From: Streptomyces liliifuscus
GTDB lineage: Bacteria > Actinomycetota > Actinomycetes > Streptomycetales > Streptomycetaceae
NCBI RefSeq assembly: GCF_016598615.1
Contig: NZ_CP066831.1
Coordinates: 10,044,001-10,108,000, forward strand
Direction: 5' to 3'
DNA length: 64,000 nucleotides
Part shown: positions 1 through 9,562 of the stretch, in pieces
Numbering within the stretch: position 1 is the first letter of the stretch
Layout: every line of letters starts with the position of its first letter
Position numbers and translations under genes: made by a program
The notes under the pieces: model-generated
The model's input: only the letters and a program-made list of their open reading frames with translations
What the model was told of the DNA's origin: nothing
The model's database searches: none

Positions 1-1878
1 GCCCCCGGGGCCGCCCGGCGCGGCGCCGCCGGTACCGGATCCGTCCGGTGAGCCGGAGCCTGCCGGACCGCCCGCGGCGGATCCGGCCTGGTGGGCCGCG
101 AGCGCCGCGAAGACCTGCTGGAGTTCGGAAGTCAGCGGCCGGACCTTGTCCACCCCGGCCTCGTTCTTGACCGCCTCGCGGGCCTCGGCCACCAGCATCT
201 CGGCGCGGGCCTTCTCATGTGCGGGCGCGGCGTCGCCGAGCTCGCCGAGGTGCTTCTCGACCTGGTAGGCGATGGCGTCCAGTTCGTTGCGGGCGTCGAC
301 CGCCTCGCGCAGGGCCTGGTCCTGGTCGCGGTTGCTGTCGGCCTCCTGGACCATCCGCTCGACCTCGCCGCGGTCGAGGTTGGAGCTCTCGCTGATGGTG
401 ATGCTCTGCTCCTTGCCGGTGTCCTTGTCCCTCGCGGTGACGTGGAGGATGCCGTTGGCGTCGACGTCGAAGGTGACCTCGACCTGCGCCTCGCCGCGCG
501 GCGCGGGGCGGATGTCGGTGAGCTGGAAGCGACCCAGGACCCGGTTGTCGGCGGCGCTCTCCCGCTCCCCCTGCAGGACGACGACATCGACGGCGGGCTG
601 GTTGTCCTCGGCGGTGGAGAAGGTCTCGGTGCGGCGCACCGGGATGGTGGTGTTCCGTTCGATGATCTTCGTCATCACGCCACCGCGTGTCTCCACGCCC
701 AGCGACAGCGGGGTGACATCGAGCAGCAGGACATCCTTGACCTCGCCCTTGAGGACCCCGGCCTGGATCGCGGCGCCCATCGCCACGACCTCGTCGGGGT
801 TGACGCTCATGTTGGGGTCCTTGCCGCCGGTCAGCCTCCGCACCAGCGCCTGGACGGCGGGGATGCGGGTGGAGCCGCCGACGAGGATGACCTCGTCGAT
901 GTCGTTGTCGCTGACCTTGGCGTCGTCCATGGCCTGCCGCACCGGGCCGAGGCAGCGCTCCACCAGGTCGCCGGTGATCTGCTCGAACGTGGACCGCATG
1001 ATCGTCGTGGTCAGGTGCTTGGGCCCGTCGGCGTCGGCCGTGATGAACGGCAGGCTGACCTGTGTCTGGGTCACCGAGCTGAGCTCCGTCTTGGCCTTCT
1101 CGGAGGCCTCGAAAAGGCGTTGCAGCGCCTGCGGGTCCTTGCGCAGGTCGATGCCGTTCTCCTTCTGGAAGCCGTCGGCGAGCTGGTCGACCAGCCGGCG
1201 GTCGAAGTCGTCGCCGCCCAGATGGCTGTCGCCCGCCGTGGACCGCACCTCCACCACGCCGTCGCCGACGTCGAGGATGCTGACGTCGAAGGTGCCGCCG
1301 CCCAGGTCGAAGACGAGCACGGTCTCGTGCTCCTTCTTGTCCATCCCGTAGGCGAGAGCGGCCGCGGTCGGCTCGTTGATGATCCGCAGCACTTCCAGGC
1401 CGGCGATCCGTCCGGCGTCCTTGGTGGCGGTGCGCTGGGCGTCGTTGAAGTAGGCGGGCACCGTGATGACCGCCTCCGTGACCCGCTCGCCCAGTTGCTT
1501 GGAGGCGTCGTCGGCGAGCTTGCGCAGCACCTGCGCGCTGATCTCCTCGGGCGCGTAGAGCTTGTCGCGCACCTCGAAGCGGGCGGCTCCGCCGTCTCCC
1601 TCGACCACGTCGTACGCGACGGCCTTGGCCTCTTCGGAGATCTCGTCGAAGTGGCGGCCGATGAACCGCTTGGCCGAGTAGATGGTGCCCTTGGGGTTGA
1701 GAATCGCCTGGCGTCGGGCCAGCTGGCCCACCAGGCGCTCGCCGGTGTCGGTGAAGGCCACCACGGACGGCGTCGTCCGGTTGCCCTCGCTGTTGGGCAC
1801 GACCGTCGGCTCGCCGCCCTCCCAGACGGCGATCACCGAGTTCGTGGTGCCCAGGTCGATGCCTACTGCCTTGGCCAT
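1..1878 (-). CDS. dnaK: Molecular chaperone DnaK (Hsp70), 3' end cut by the window edge
   Basis: Cytosolic ATP-dependent chaperone that binds exposed hydrophobic segments of client proteins together with DnaJ and GrpE. The reading frame begins MAKAVGIDLGTTNSV at an ATG preceded by a good GGAG-type site and stays open to base 1 (626 codons), so at most a short tail is missing. Visible Hsp70 signatures are the N-terminal phosphate loop GIDLGTTNS, FNDAQRTATKDAGRIAGL, FDLGGGTFDVSIL and VILVGGSTRIPAV, followed by the substrate-binding domain (DVTPLSLGVETRGG) and a helical lid. The last residues seen are Gly/Pro/Ser/Ala-rich, as in actinobacterial DnaK tails. No HAIR or CIRCE-like repeat is evident upstream and no grpE/dnaJ is visible, so this may be a secondary dnaK copy; its downstream genes lie outside the window. 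Confidence 0.96.
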   Translation of the reverse strand, partial: MAKAVGIDLGTTNSVIAVWEGGEPTVVPNSEGNRTTPSVVAFTDTGERLVGQLARRQAILNPKGTIYSAKRFIGRHFDEISEEAKAVAYDVVEGDGGAARFEVRDKLYAPEEISAQVLRKLADDASKQLGERVTEAVITVPAYFNDAQRTATKDAGRIAGLEVLRIINEPTAAALAYGMDKKEHETVLVFDLGGGTFDVSILDVGDGVVEVRSTAGDSHLGGDDFDRRLVDQLADGFQKENGIDLRKDPQALQRLFEASEKAKTELSSVTQTQVSLPFITADADGPKHLTTTIMRSTFEQITGDLVERCLGPVRQAMDDAKVSDNDIDEVILVGGSTRIPAVQALVRRLTGGKDPNMSVNPDEVVAMGAAIQAGVLKGEVKDVLLLDVTPLSLGVETRGGVMTKIIERNTTIPVRRTETFSTAEDNQPAVDVVVLQGERESAADNRVLGRFQLTDIRPAPRGEAQVEVTFDVDANGILHVTARDKDTGKEQSITISESSNLDRGEVERMVQEADSNRDQDQALREAVDARNELDAIAYQVEKHLGELGDAAPAHEKARAEMLVAEAREAVKNEAGVDKVRPLTSELQQVFAALAAHQAGSAAGGPAGSGSPDGSGTGGAAPGGPGG

Positions 1879-2532
1879 GAGGAACTCCTTCCGCGACGGG
1901 CGGTCCCCGTTCGCCCTCGGAGCCGCGCCCGGTCTTCCGTACTCGCTCAGATGACGGCGGGACCGCCCTGCAGGCGGCTGCTCTTCCAAGCCCCGCTGCT
2001 GGTGCTGGTGCCGGTCACGCTGCGTAGCTCGGCCGGCACCCGCATCGCTTGCTCGGCGACCGCGTCGTCGTCGACGACGTCGTACCGGCTGGGCTGTATG
2101 AACCTCACCGAGGCGAAGTTCCGGCGGCCACGCTGGGCCGCGTACACCGGCAGGCCGAGCAGAGCGCCAGCGAGTGCTCCTCGCTACACGAAAACCCTGA
2201 TCGGAAGAGTGATCGACGGCGCGTGCCGTTTCTTGGCAGGTCGTGTACGAGGCGATGGTCCTGCGGGCCACTCGTTCATCAGCCCAGTCCTTCCTGCCAC
2301 GGCCACCGGTGCGCCCGGCGATCCCTGACAAGCCCAGAGTGGCAAGAGGGCAGCGCGCTCCGCCTGCACCTGGCAGGTCGGAAATCGGCGCGGTCGGTCG
2401 GTCCACGAGAACAAGGGCCAAATACGGACAAGTCGGATTCCTTTGCCTAGGCTGGGTGCTCAGGGCTCGCCCAGGCGTGGATCCCGCGACTCGCTCGATC
2501 GCCACCGATGACCGGAGGAGAACGGAGGGTCT
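1879..2532. other. Intergenic region between divergent dnaK and PucR gene
   Basis: This 654-bp stretch must contain the dnaK (-) and PucR (+) promoters. I find no CTTGAGT/ACTCAAG HAIR dyad and no CIRCE element. On the minus strand a short frame (about 2167 to 1947) reads GALLGLPVYAAQRGRRN and on to a stop. Its start looks like a membrane-helix end with a basic flank, so it could be a decayed gene fragment, but I do not recognise a family. Otherwise nothing definite is seen. Confidence 0.4.
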
Positions 2533-4293
2533 ATGGCGTGCCATCCGTCACCGAGGCCGTCCCCTAATGTCTCCGACCAGGAAGTGACCCGTCATCCGAG
2601 CGACACCGCGGGCACCGAACGGCACGATCCCCGTCCGTTCGCGGCGCTGGATCCGCACGGGCTGCTGGTGCTGTCCCGCACCCTCTTTACCTGCGCGGAG
2701 CAGAGCGAGATCGTGCGGTTGGCCATGCGGCACGTCAGTGCTCTTGGTCCTTACCGCGCCGAGGCCGGATACCTCGCGACGGGCGACGGTTTGTCCCGCG
2801 TCCCCGGCCACGACGCGGGAGCGCCAACGGTCGACGACGTACGGATGAAGGAGTTGGGCGAGGCTGACGGCTCCGTGTCCCTTCCGGGGCGGTCCTGGAG
2901 CTGGGCGTTCGGCCTGCGCGGGGCCGGCGGTCTGCTCGGCTACATCGTGGTCTCCTCCCACTCCGGGCCCGATGAGGAGGGGCACTTCCTCCTCTCGACC
3001 CTCGTGGGGCTCACATCGGCGGCCCTGTCGCTGGCGGCCACGCGCCCTGCGCACCACGACAGCGCCGGAGAACTGAGCAGGCTCCGCACCGAACGCGACG
3101 CCGTACTGCGGCAGTTGGACACAATGCGCTCCGAGCTGCACCTGCAGGAGACCGTGCACGAAACCCTCGCCCGTGCAGCCGCCCGGGGCGGCGGCGAGGA
3201 CGCCATCACCCAAGCGCTGTACGAGATCACCGGGCTGCCGGCGCTGATCGAGGACCGGTTCGGCAACCTGAGATCCTGGGCAGGTCCCGACCGGCCGGAC
3301 CCCTATCCGGTGCGGTCCCCGACCTACCAGGACGAGATGCTGCGGCAGGTCGCGCGCGAGGCGGGCCCGGTCAGAGTCAAGGACCGGCTGATCGCTCTGG
3401 CCCGTCCGCGCGGCGAGCTCCTCGGCGTACTCGCCGTCGTGGACCCCGAGGCGACGGCCGACGACCACACCATGTTCGCCCTGGATCACGCTCAGCGGTC
3501 GCTCGCCCAGGAGCTCATGCATGTGCGCGAACTCACCGAGGTCGAACTGCGGCTGCGCCGCCGGCTGATCGACGACCTGTTGGAGGGGACTGACGAGGCG
3601 AGCGCCTGTGCCCGGGCCGAAGCCGTCGGCCACGACCTGCAACGTACCCACTACGTGGTCGTGGTGCACTGGCCGGGCGACGCCGCAGACGGCTCCTTCA
3701 CCCGTGCCGTCGAGCAGGCGACGGCCGCCACGGCGACCCGTCCGCTGATCACCCGTCGCGGCGACCGGGTGGTCCTGCTGACCGAAGCGAGACCCAATGA
3801 CGATGCCGTGCACGCGGCGCTGGCCCATGAACTGGGGACGCCCGACGGAGCGATCGGGGTGAGTACCCGCTGCGAGTCCCCGGACGGGGTTCCCCGCTGC
3901 TATCAGGAGGCACTACGGGCCTTGGAGGTGAGGCAGAGCTCCCGCCAGCGCAGTGGGACGACGTTCTTCGACGACCTCGGGCTGTACCGGATCCTGGGGC
4001 CTGGCAACGATCTTCGGGAGCTCGAAGGCTTCGTGCGAGAGTGGCTCGGCCGACTGATCGACTACGACGCGGAGCATGACACGGAGTTGGTGGAGACGCT
4101 CTCGCGCTACTTCGACTGCGGAGGCAACTACGACGATGCGGCCGCCGCGCTGACGGTCCACCGCAGCACCCTGCGCTACCGGCTGCAGCGCATCCGTGAG
4201 ATCAGCGACCGCGACCTGGCTGATGTGGACACCCGGCTCAATCTGCAAGTGGCGACGCGTGTCTGGAAAATCATCCTGGGTGGGCAGCGCTGA
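2533..4293 (+). CDS. PucR/CdaR-family transcriptional regulator with GAF-like sensor domains
   Basis: A 586-residue cytoplasmic DNA-binding regulator. The last ~60 residues carry the PucR-type helix-turn-helix: a conserved FDCGGNYDDAAAAL stretch, then VHRSTLRYRLQRIREI and DLADVDTRLNLQVA. Upstream are a GGDEF-like/CdaR middle region (about residues 350-480), a GAF-like fold (about 215-345), a short coiled coil (about 185-215) and an N-terminal GAF-like region (about 40-170). The ATG at 2533 follows GGAGGAGAACGGAGGG, a strong if very close ribosome site. PucR relatives sense purine-breakdown products, sugar diacids or other small ligands; the effector cannot be told here. It stands alone, divergent from dnaK and 441 bp upstream of the GH95 gene, which could be a target but no operator was identified. 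Confidence 0.85.
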   Translation: MACHPSPRPSPNVSDQEVTRHPSDTAGTERHDPRPFAALDPHGLLVLSRTLFTCAEQSEIVRLAMRHVSALGPYRAEAGYLATGDGLSRVPGHDAGAPTVDDVRMKELGEADGSVSLPGRSWSWAFGLRGAGGLLGYIVVSSHSGPDEEGHFLLSTLVGLTSAALSLAATRPAHHDSAGELSRLRTERDAVLRQLDTMRSELHLQETVHETLARAAARGGGEDAITQALYEITGLPALIEDRFGNLRSWAGPDRPDPYPVRSPTYQDEMLRQVAREAGPVRVKDRLIALARPRGELLGVLAVVDPEATADDHTMFALDHAQRSLAQELMHVRELTEVELRLRRRLIDDLLEGTDEASACARAEAVGHDLQRTHYVVVVHWPGDAADGSFTRAVEQATAATATRPLITRRGDRVVLLTEARPNDDAVHAALAHELGTPDGAIGVSTRCESPDGVPRCYQEALRALEVRQSSRQRSGTTFFDDLGLYRILGPGNDLRELEGFVREWLGRLIDYDAEHDTELVETLSRYFDCGGNYDDAAAALTVHRSTLRYRLQRIREISDRDLADVDTRLNLQVATRVWKIILGGQR

Positions 4294-4734
4294 CCGCGGA
4301 CGGAGGGCCGGCACGGCGGGTCGGTTCGGCACCCGAACAGCGCCCGTCGAGTACCGCCCTGGCAGGTCACAGCCGTTTCGGCTTTCAGGGGCCCAGGTCG
4401 GACGGGTGCTCCGGAACCACCAGCCGATCCAGGAAGTGCTGAGCGTCCACGGCCTGTTCGTCTGCTGACGAGTCGTCGGACGTGCTCCGCATCAGCGCCC
4501 ACCTCTCAGGGCGCTCCCCGACCGGGGCAGGTGGAGTGCCAGGTATGTCACGTGGTCTTGGGCGGGCGGAAGACCTGCCCGAGGCCGCTGCTTCACGCCC
4601 CGCTTCGTCAACTGCTGCACACCTCTAGACATCCGATCTATTCCCCGGCGACGATGATCGCGCCCTCGACAGGTGTCGATGTGGCTGCGACCTCCTCTGC
4701 GATAGAGCCGATGAATGGGCCGGGAGACCTCACC
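4294..4734. other. Intergenic region between PucR gene and GH95 gene
   Basis: No gene is supported here. On the minus strand a frame ending near 4400 reads ADEQAVDAQHFLDRLVVPE and could be the tail of a decayed gene, but no start or family is visible. The region must contain the GH95 promoter; no clear -35/-10 pair or operator was recognised. Confidence 0.3.
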
Positions 4735-7700
4735 GTGATCAATGAATCCCAACCGCAGCGACGAAGCATCCTCAAGTTCGGCGGAGCCTTCGCCGTCGCA
4801 CCCCTGATCACTCAGCTGACCGGCGGAATCCCCGCGGGACAGGCCGCCGCCGCGGGGACCGGCGCTCCGGCCGCCGTCCGGTGGCCGACCCTGTCGCGCA
4901 AGGCGCTGAAGTACTCCGTGCCCGCCCTGGACTGGCAGTCGCAGGCCCTGCCGATCGGTAACGGCCGACTCGGCGCCATGCTCTTCGCCGATCCCTACGA
5001 GGAGCGCATCCAGTTCAACGAACAGAGCCTGTGGGGCGGGGTCAACAACTACGACAACGCTCTCGCCGGCAAGCCGGACAGCGACTTCGACACCGGCATG
5101 ACCGGCTTCGGCTCGTACCGGAACTTCGGCGACGTCGTCGTCACCTTCGCTCCCCGTGCGAGACCGAAGATCACGGCCCCGGGCGGACCGTACAACAGCT
5201 CCTCGTCGGAGGGCGTCGACAGGACCTACGACGGTGAATCGAGCACCAAGTGGTGCATCGACGGGCCCGGTTCGAAGGTGCAGTGGCAGGTCGAGCTCCC
5301 CGAACCCGCCGAGGTCGCGTCCTACCGTCTGACGAGCGCCAACGACGTGCCGGAGCGCGACCCCCAGGAATGGAAGTTCTCCGGTTCGGCCGACGGAACC
5401 ACCTGGACCACGCTGGACAGCCGCACGCTGGATGCGCCCTTCGAGAGCCGCTTCCAGACGAAGGAGTTCACCTGCGCCGACACGGGCACCGGCACCGCGG
5501 CCTACCGCTTCTACCGGTTCGACTTCGTCCCCAAGTCAGGCGTCAGCCACTTCCAGTTGAGCGAGATCGGCCTGTCCGGCGTCGACCTCGACGGGGGCGG
5601 TTCGATCTATCTGTCGTCACCGAGCGGGCACTCCAGGGGCGCCGGTGCTGATTCCGGTTCCGGGGCCAAGTCCTCCCGGGGCACGGACATCTCCAGATCG
5701 GTGGACGGTGATCCGGACACCGTCTGGCGGGTCGACGACGCCGGGCCGAAGGTCGTATGGCAGGCCGATCTGCCCCGCGCGGTCGCCGTCACCTCGTACG
5801 CGCTGACGGCCGCCCCGGACCGGCCGCGGGACGACCCCCGGCGGTGGGTGCTGGAGGCGTCGCAGGACGGGCGTGCCTGGACGACCCTCGACACGCAGAA
5901 CCCCGGAGCGCCGTTCGCCGACCGCGGGAAGACCCGGACGTTCCGGATCACCAACACCACGGCCTACCGCGCCTATCGGCTGACCCTGACCCCCGGCGCG
6001 TCCTCCCGCGGCTTCCAGATCGCGGAGATCGCGCTGGAAGGCGCGGGCTTCGACACGCGTACGCAGCGGTCGGTCGTCGACTACCAGCGCAGCCTCGACT
6101 TCGAGAACGGCGTCCATGTCACCCGCTTCGGCGCGCCCCGACAGCGCGTCCTGCGCGAGGCCTTCGCCAGCCGGTCCGCGGACGTCATGGTCTTCCGGTA
6201 CACGGCGGACGGCACCCGGAAACTCTCCGGAGCGATCTCGCTGACGTCCGGACAGGACGAGGCCCCGACGACCGTCGACGCCGGCGCCGGGCGGATCGCC
6301 TTCAACGGTGTCATGGGCAACGGACTCAAGCACACGTGCACCGTCCGGGCCGTGCACACCGACGGCGAACTCCGCGCCGACGGGGCGGCGCTCCGGTTCA
6401 GCGGCTGCACGACCCTGACCCTGTTCCTCGACGCCCGCACCGACTACAAGCTCGACGCCGCCGCCGGGTGGCGCGGACCCGATCCGGCACCCATCGTCGC
6501 CAGGACGCTCGCCAAGGCGACCGCCCGGTCCTACGGCAAACTGCGGGACGAGCACACCGCCGAGATACGCGCCCTCATGAACCGGGTCTCGGTCGCCTGG
6601 GGCACGTCGGACAACGCGGTCGTCGCCCTGCCGACCGACGCCCGGCTCGAACGTTACGCGGCGGGCGGCGAGGACCCGACCCTTGAGCAGGCCATGTTCG
6701 ACTACGGCCGCTACCTGCTGATCAGCTCCTCCCGCCCGAACGGCCTGCCCGCCAACCTCCAGGGCCTCTGGAACGACAGCAACCAGCCGGCATGGGCCTC
6801 CGACTACCACACCAACATCAACATCCAGATGAACTACTGGGGCGCCGAGACGACGAACCTGCCGGAGAGCCATGAGGCGCTCGTCCGGTTCATCGAGCAG
6901 GTGGCGGTGCCCAGCCGTGTGGCGACCCGCAACGCCTTCGGCAAGGACACACGCGGGTGGACCGCCCGCACCAGCCAGAGCATCTTCGGCGGCAACTCGT
7001 GGGAGTGGAACACCGTCGCGAGTGCCTGGTACGCCCAACACCTGTACGAACACTGGGCGTTCACCCAGGACCTGGGCTATCTCCGAACCGTCGCCTACCC
7101 GATGATCAAGGAGATCTGCGAGTTCTGGGAGGACCACCTCAAGGAGCGCGAGGACGGACTTCTCGTCGCACCGAACGGCTGGTCACCCGAGCACGGGCCG
7201 CGCGAGGACGGCGTGATGTACGACCAGCAGATCATCTGGGACCTGTTCCAGAACTACCTGGACTGCGAGGCGGTGCTCAAGACGGACCCCGCGTACCGGG
7301 CCAAGGTCACGGACATGCAGGCACGTCTCGCGCCGAACAAGATCGGCAAGTGGGGTCAACTCCAGGAGTGGCAGGAGGACTTGGACGACCCCGCTGACAT
7401 CCACCGCCACACCTCGCACCTCTTCGCGGTCTATCCGGGCCGTCAGATCACCCCGAAGACAAGCGACTTCGCGGCAGCCGCCCTCGTCTCGCTCAAGGCG
7501 CGGTGCGGCGAGAAGGAAGGTGTGCCGTTCACGGCCGGGACGGTGTCGGGCGACAGCCGCCGCTCGTGGACCTGGCCCTGGCGGGCGGCCCTCTTCGCGC
7601 GTCTCGGTGACGGGCACCGAGCCCAGATCATGCTGCGTGGACTGCTGACGTACAACACGCTGCCCAACATGTTCGGCAACCACCCGCCCTTCCAGATGGA

Positions 7701-7971
7701 CGGCAACTTCGGCATCACGGGCGCCGTGGCGGAGATGCTCCTGCAGAGCCACGACGGCGTGATCCACCTGCTGCCCGCCCTGCCGGACGGCTGGAAGGCC
7801 AAGGGGTCCTTCACCGGGCTCCGCGCCCGCGGCGGCTACGAGATCGACTGCGAGTGGCGGAACGGGAAGGTCACGTCCTACCGAATCGTGGCCGACCGGG
7901 CGCGGAACCGGGGGAACGTCACCGTGCGGGTGAACGGCGTCGACAGGAAGGTGAAGCCGGTCAAGCCCTGA
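4735..7971 (+). CDS. Tat-exported GH95 alpha-L-fucosidase / alpha-L-galactosidase with two inserted discoidin-like domains
   Basis: Secreted glycoside hydrolase expected to remove terminal alpha-1,2-L-fucose or alpha-L-galactose from glycans by inversion. I chose GTG 4735 because GGGAG lies 8 nt upstream and it places the twin-arginine motif QRRSILKFG at residues 8-16; ATG 4711 is an alternative. The GH95 N-terminal beta-domain starts LPIGNGRLGAMLFADP and is interrupted by two tandem F5/8C (discoidin-like) repeats at about residues 150-440. The catalytic (alpha/alpha)6 barrel follows. By alignment from memory with Bifidobacterium AfcA (N421, N423, E566, D766), the active-site residues would be N694 and N696 (in NINIQMNYWGAE), E819 (GWSPEHG) and D989 (FQMDGNFG). 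At 1078 residues it is longer than most family members because of the insert. Substrate choice between fucose and galactose is open. Confidence 0.93.
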   Translation: MINESQPQRRSILKFGGAFAVAPLITQLTGGIPAGQAAAAGTGAPAAVRWPTLSRKALKYSVPALDWQSQALPIGNGRLGAMLFADPYEERIQFNEQSLWGGVNNYDNALAGKPDSDFDTGMTGFGSYRNFGDVVVTFAPRARPKITAPGGPYNSSSSEGVDRTYDGESSTKWCIDGPGSKVQWQVELPEPAEVASYRLTSANDVPERDPQEWKFSGSADGTTWTTLDSRTLDAPFESRFQTKEFTCADTGTGTAAYRFYRFDFVPKSGVSHFQLSEIGLSGVDLDGGGSIYLSSPSGHSRGAGADSGSGAKSSRGTDISRSVDGDPDTVWRVDDAGPKVVWQADLPRAVAVTSYALTAAPDRPRDDPRRWVLEASQDGRAWTTLDTQNPGAPFADRGKTRTFRITNTTAYRAYRLTLTPGASSRGFQIAEIALEGAGFDTRTQRSVVDYQRSLDFENGVHVTRFGAPRQRVLREAFASRSADVMVFRYTADGTRKLSGAISLTSGQDEAPTTVDAGAGRIAFNGVMGNGLKHTCTVRAVHTDGELRADGAALRFSGCTTLTLFLDARTDYKLDAAAGWRGPDPAPIVARTLAKATARSYGKLRDEHTAEIRALMNRVSVAWGTSDNAVVALPTDARLERYAAGGEDPTLEQAMFDYGRYLLISSSRPNGLPANLQGLWNDSNQPAWASDYHTNINIQMNYWGAETTNLPESHEALVRFIEQVAVPSRVATRNAFGKDTRGWTARTSQSIFGGNSWEWNTVASAWYAQHLYEHWAFTQDLGYLRTVAYPMIKEICEFWEDHLKEREDGLLVAPNGWSPEHGPREDGVMYDQQIIWDLFQNYLDCEAVLKTDPAYRAKVTDMQARLAPNKIGKWGQLQEWQEDLDDPADIHRHTSHLFAVYPGRQITPKTSDFAAAALVSLKARCGEKEGVPFTAGTVSGDSRRSWTWPWRAALFARLGDGHRAQIMLRGLLTYNTLPNMFGNHPPFQMDGNFGITGAVAEMLLQSHDGVIHLLPALPDGWKAKGSFTGLRARGGYEIDCEWRNGKVTSYRIVADRARNRGNVTVRVNGVDRKVKPVKP

Positions 7972-8143
7972 CGGGGGGACACCGGATCGCTGCAGAAGCA
8001 GTCATGCCGACGGCCGACGGCCGCCCGCCCCGCCGCCGGAAGCGCATCAGAGCGGATCGGAGCGGCACGGTCGTCGGCATGGCAGCTCCCCGAAGGCCCG
8101 ACACTGTGCCCGCCCGGCCACCGCAGACTCACACCCCGGCCGG

Positions 8144-9562
8144 TCAGGGACTCATCGGCCCGGCCAACGCGTCGAGGACCGGTCCTCCCGCCAGACCGAG
8201 TCCGACGGAGACGACCGTGGCCGTGTACGCGACGACACGTGCCGTACGGTCCTCCTCGGCGAGGCCCGGGGAAGCGTCACGGGAGACCGCGGGCACGATC
8301 CAGCGCAGGTAGTAGAAGAGGGACGCCACAGTGTTGACGGCGGCGAGGACGGCCAGCCACGCGTAGCCACCGTCGAACACGGCGGCGAACGCCTGGAGTT
8401 TGCCGAGGAAGACCGCGGTGGGCGGGGTGCCGACGAGGCCCAGCAGACAGACGACCAGGCTCGCCGCGAGCAGCGGGCGGTCCTTGGCGAGCCCCCGGTA
8501 GTCGTCCAGCGTGTGCGCCTGGGGGAGGGCGCATACGACGGCGAACGCCCCGAGGTTGGTGACCGTGTAGGCCGCGAGGTAGTACAGCAACGCCTGCTGA
8601 GCGAGGTCCGAGCGGTCGACCACGGCCACCGGCATGAGCAGGTAGCCGACCTGACTGATCGTCGAGTAGGCGAGCAGCCGCTTCACGTCCTGCTGGAAGA
8701 ACGCGCCGAGGTTGCCCAGCGTCATCGACGCGGCGGCGAGCACCGCGATGAGCGCCGGCCACGGCAGCGGGCTGCCCGCGAAGACGGCGTCACCGACCCG
8801 GAAGAGCGCGGCGAGCGCCCCGATCTTGGGCAGTGTGGTGAGCAGCGCGGCCACCGGCGCACTGCTGCCCTGCACGGCGTCCGGCACCCAGAAGTGCGCC
8901 GGTACGCCGCCCGCCTTGAACAGGACACCGGCCAGCAGCCCGATCGCACCGACGGCGATCAGCGGCTCCGGGGCGTCGCGCAGCGCGTCACCCAGCATCG
9001 GGTACAAGGTCGCCCGCCCGGCCGCGTACAGGACGGTGACACCGGCCAGCAGGAGTACGCCGAGCAGGGCGCCGACCACGTAGTACTTGAGGGCGGCCTC
9101 GGTGCCCGGACCGTCCTTGCGGAAGCCGGCGAGCGTGTACGCGGGGATGCTCGCCAGGAGATACGCGGCGGCGAACAGCAGCAGGTCCTGGGTCCCGGCC
9201 ATCATCAGCGCGCCCAGGGCGGCCAGTTGCACCAGGACGTAGAACTCGCTCTCCCGGGGATCCCCTCGCAGCGGTCCGAAGGAGACACCGAGGACGAGGA
9301 GCGTGCCGCCGAGGACGACGATCCGGGACGCGCCGGTCACGGTATCGACGGCGAAGGCTTCCCCGAAGGCCGTCGTGGCGGGCTCGACGGCCGCCACTGC
9401 CGCGGCGACGATCCCCGCCACGCAGGCGAGGACCGCCAGGAGTCCGACGGCCCACTGCCTGGCGCGCGGCAGCCAGGACCCGAGCAGCAGCCCGAGTACG
9501 GCCGAGGCAGCCAGCAGCACCTCGGGCAGCAGATCGAGCGGGTTCTCGTTCATCTCGGTCAT
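8144..9562 (-). CDS. nuoN: NADH-quinone oxidoreductase subunit N (antiporter-like)
   Basis: Polytopic membrane subunit of the complex I membrane arm and one of the three antiporter-like proton channels. The 472-residue product starts MTEMNENPLDLLPE and shows the conserved transmembrane motifs FKAGGVPAHFWVPDAVQGS (broken-helix lysine region) and DVKRLLAYSTISQVGYLLM. Its ATG overlaps the nuoM stop as ATGA, giving translational coupling; it is the last gene of the operon. It converges with the GH95 gene across 172 bp in which I see no strong terminator. The peripheral-arm genes nuoB-G and nuoI are absent nearby, so this is the secondary Streptomyces nuo set rather than the 14-gene operon. Confidence 0.95.
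   Translation of the reverse strand: MTEMNENPLDLLPEVLLAASAVLGLLLGSWLPRARQWAVGLLAVLACVAGIVAAAVAAVEPATTAFGEAFAVDTVTGASRIVVLGGTLLVLGVSFGPLRGDPRESEFYVLVQLAALGALMMAGTQDLLLFAAAYLLASIPAYTLAGFRKDGPGTEAALKYYVVGALLGVLLLAGVTVLYAAGRATLYPMLGDALRDAPEPLIAVGAIGLLAGVLFKAGGVPAHFWVPDAVQGSSAPVAALLTTLPKIGALAALFRVGDAVFAGSPLPWPALIAVLAAASMTLGNLGAFFQQDVKRLLAYSTISQVGYLLMPVAVVDRSDLAQQALLYYLAAYTVTNLGAFAVVCALPQAHTLDDYRGLAKDRPLLAASLVVCLLGLVGTPPTAVFLGKLQAFAAVFDGGYAWLAVLAAVNTVASLFYYLRWIVPAVSRDASPGLAEEDRTARVVAYTATVVSVGLGLAGGPVLDALAGPMSP

Noticed and set aside
1947..2147. 66-codon minus-strand frame upstream of dnaK
   Set aside because: Lacks a ribosome site and a family match; mentioned only in the intergenic entry.
91..2328. 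Long open frame on the plus strand opposite dnaK
   Set aside because: It is an antisense shadow of dnaK: high-GC codon bias keeps the opposite frame open. The protein is Leu/Gly/Val/Asp low-information sequence with no domain.
2548..3828. Long minus-strand open frame opposite the PucR gene
   Set aside because: Antisense shadow; no ribosome site or family signature, while the plus strand has a full PucR protein.
4390..4560. Possible remnant of a gene on the minus strand ending near 4400
   Set aside because: The short frame has a protein-like end but no start, ribosome site or recognised family; too weak to list as a gene.
5617..7137. Minus-strand open frame of about 500 codons inside the GH95 gene
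   Set aside because: Shadow of the GH95 coding sequence with Arg/Gly/Pro-rich composition.
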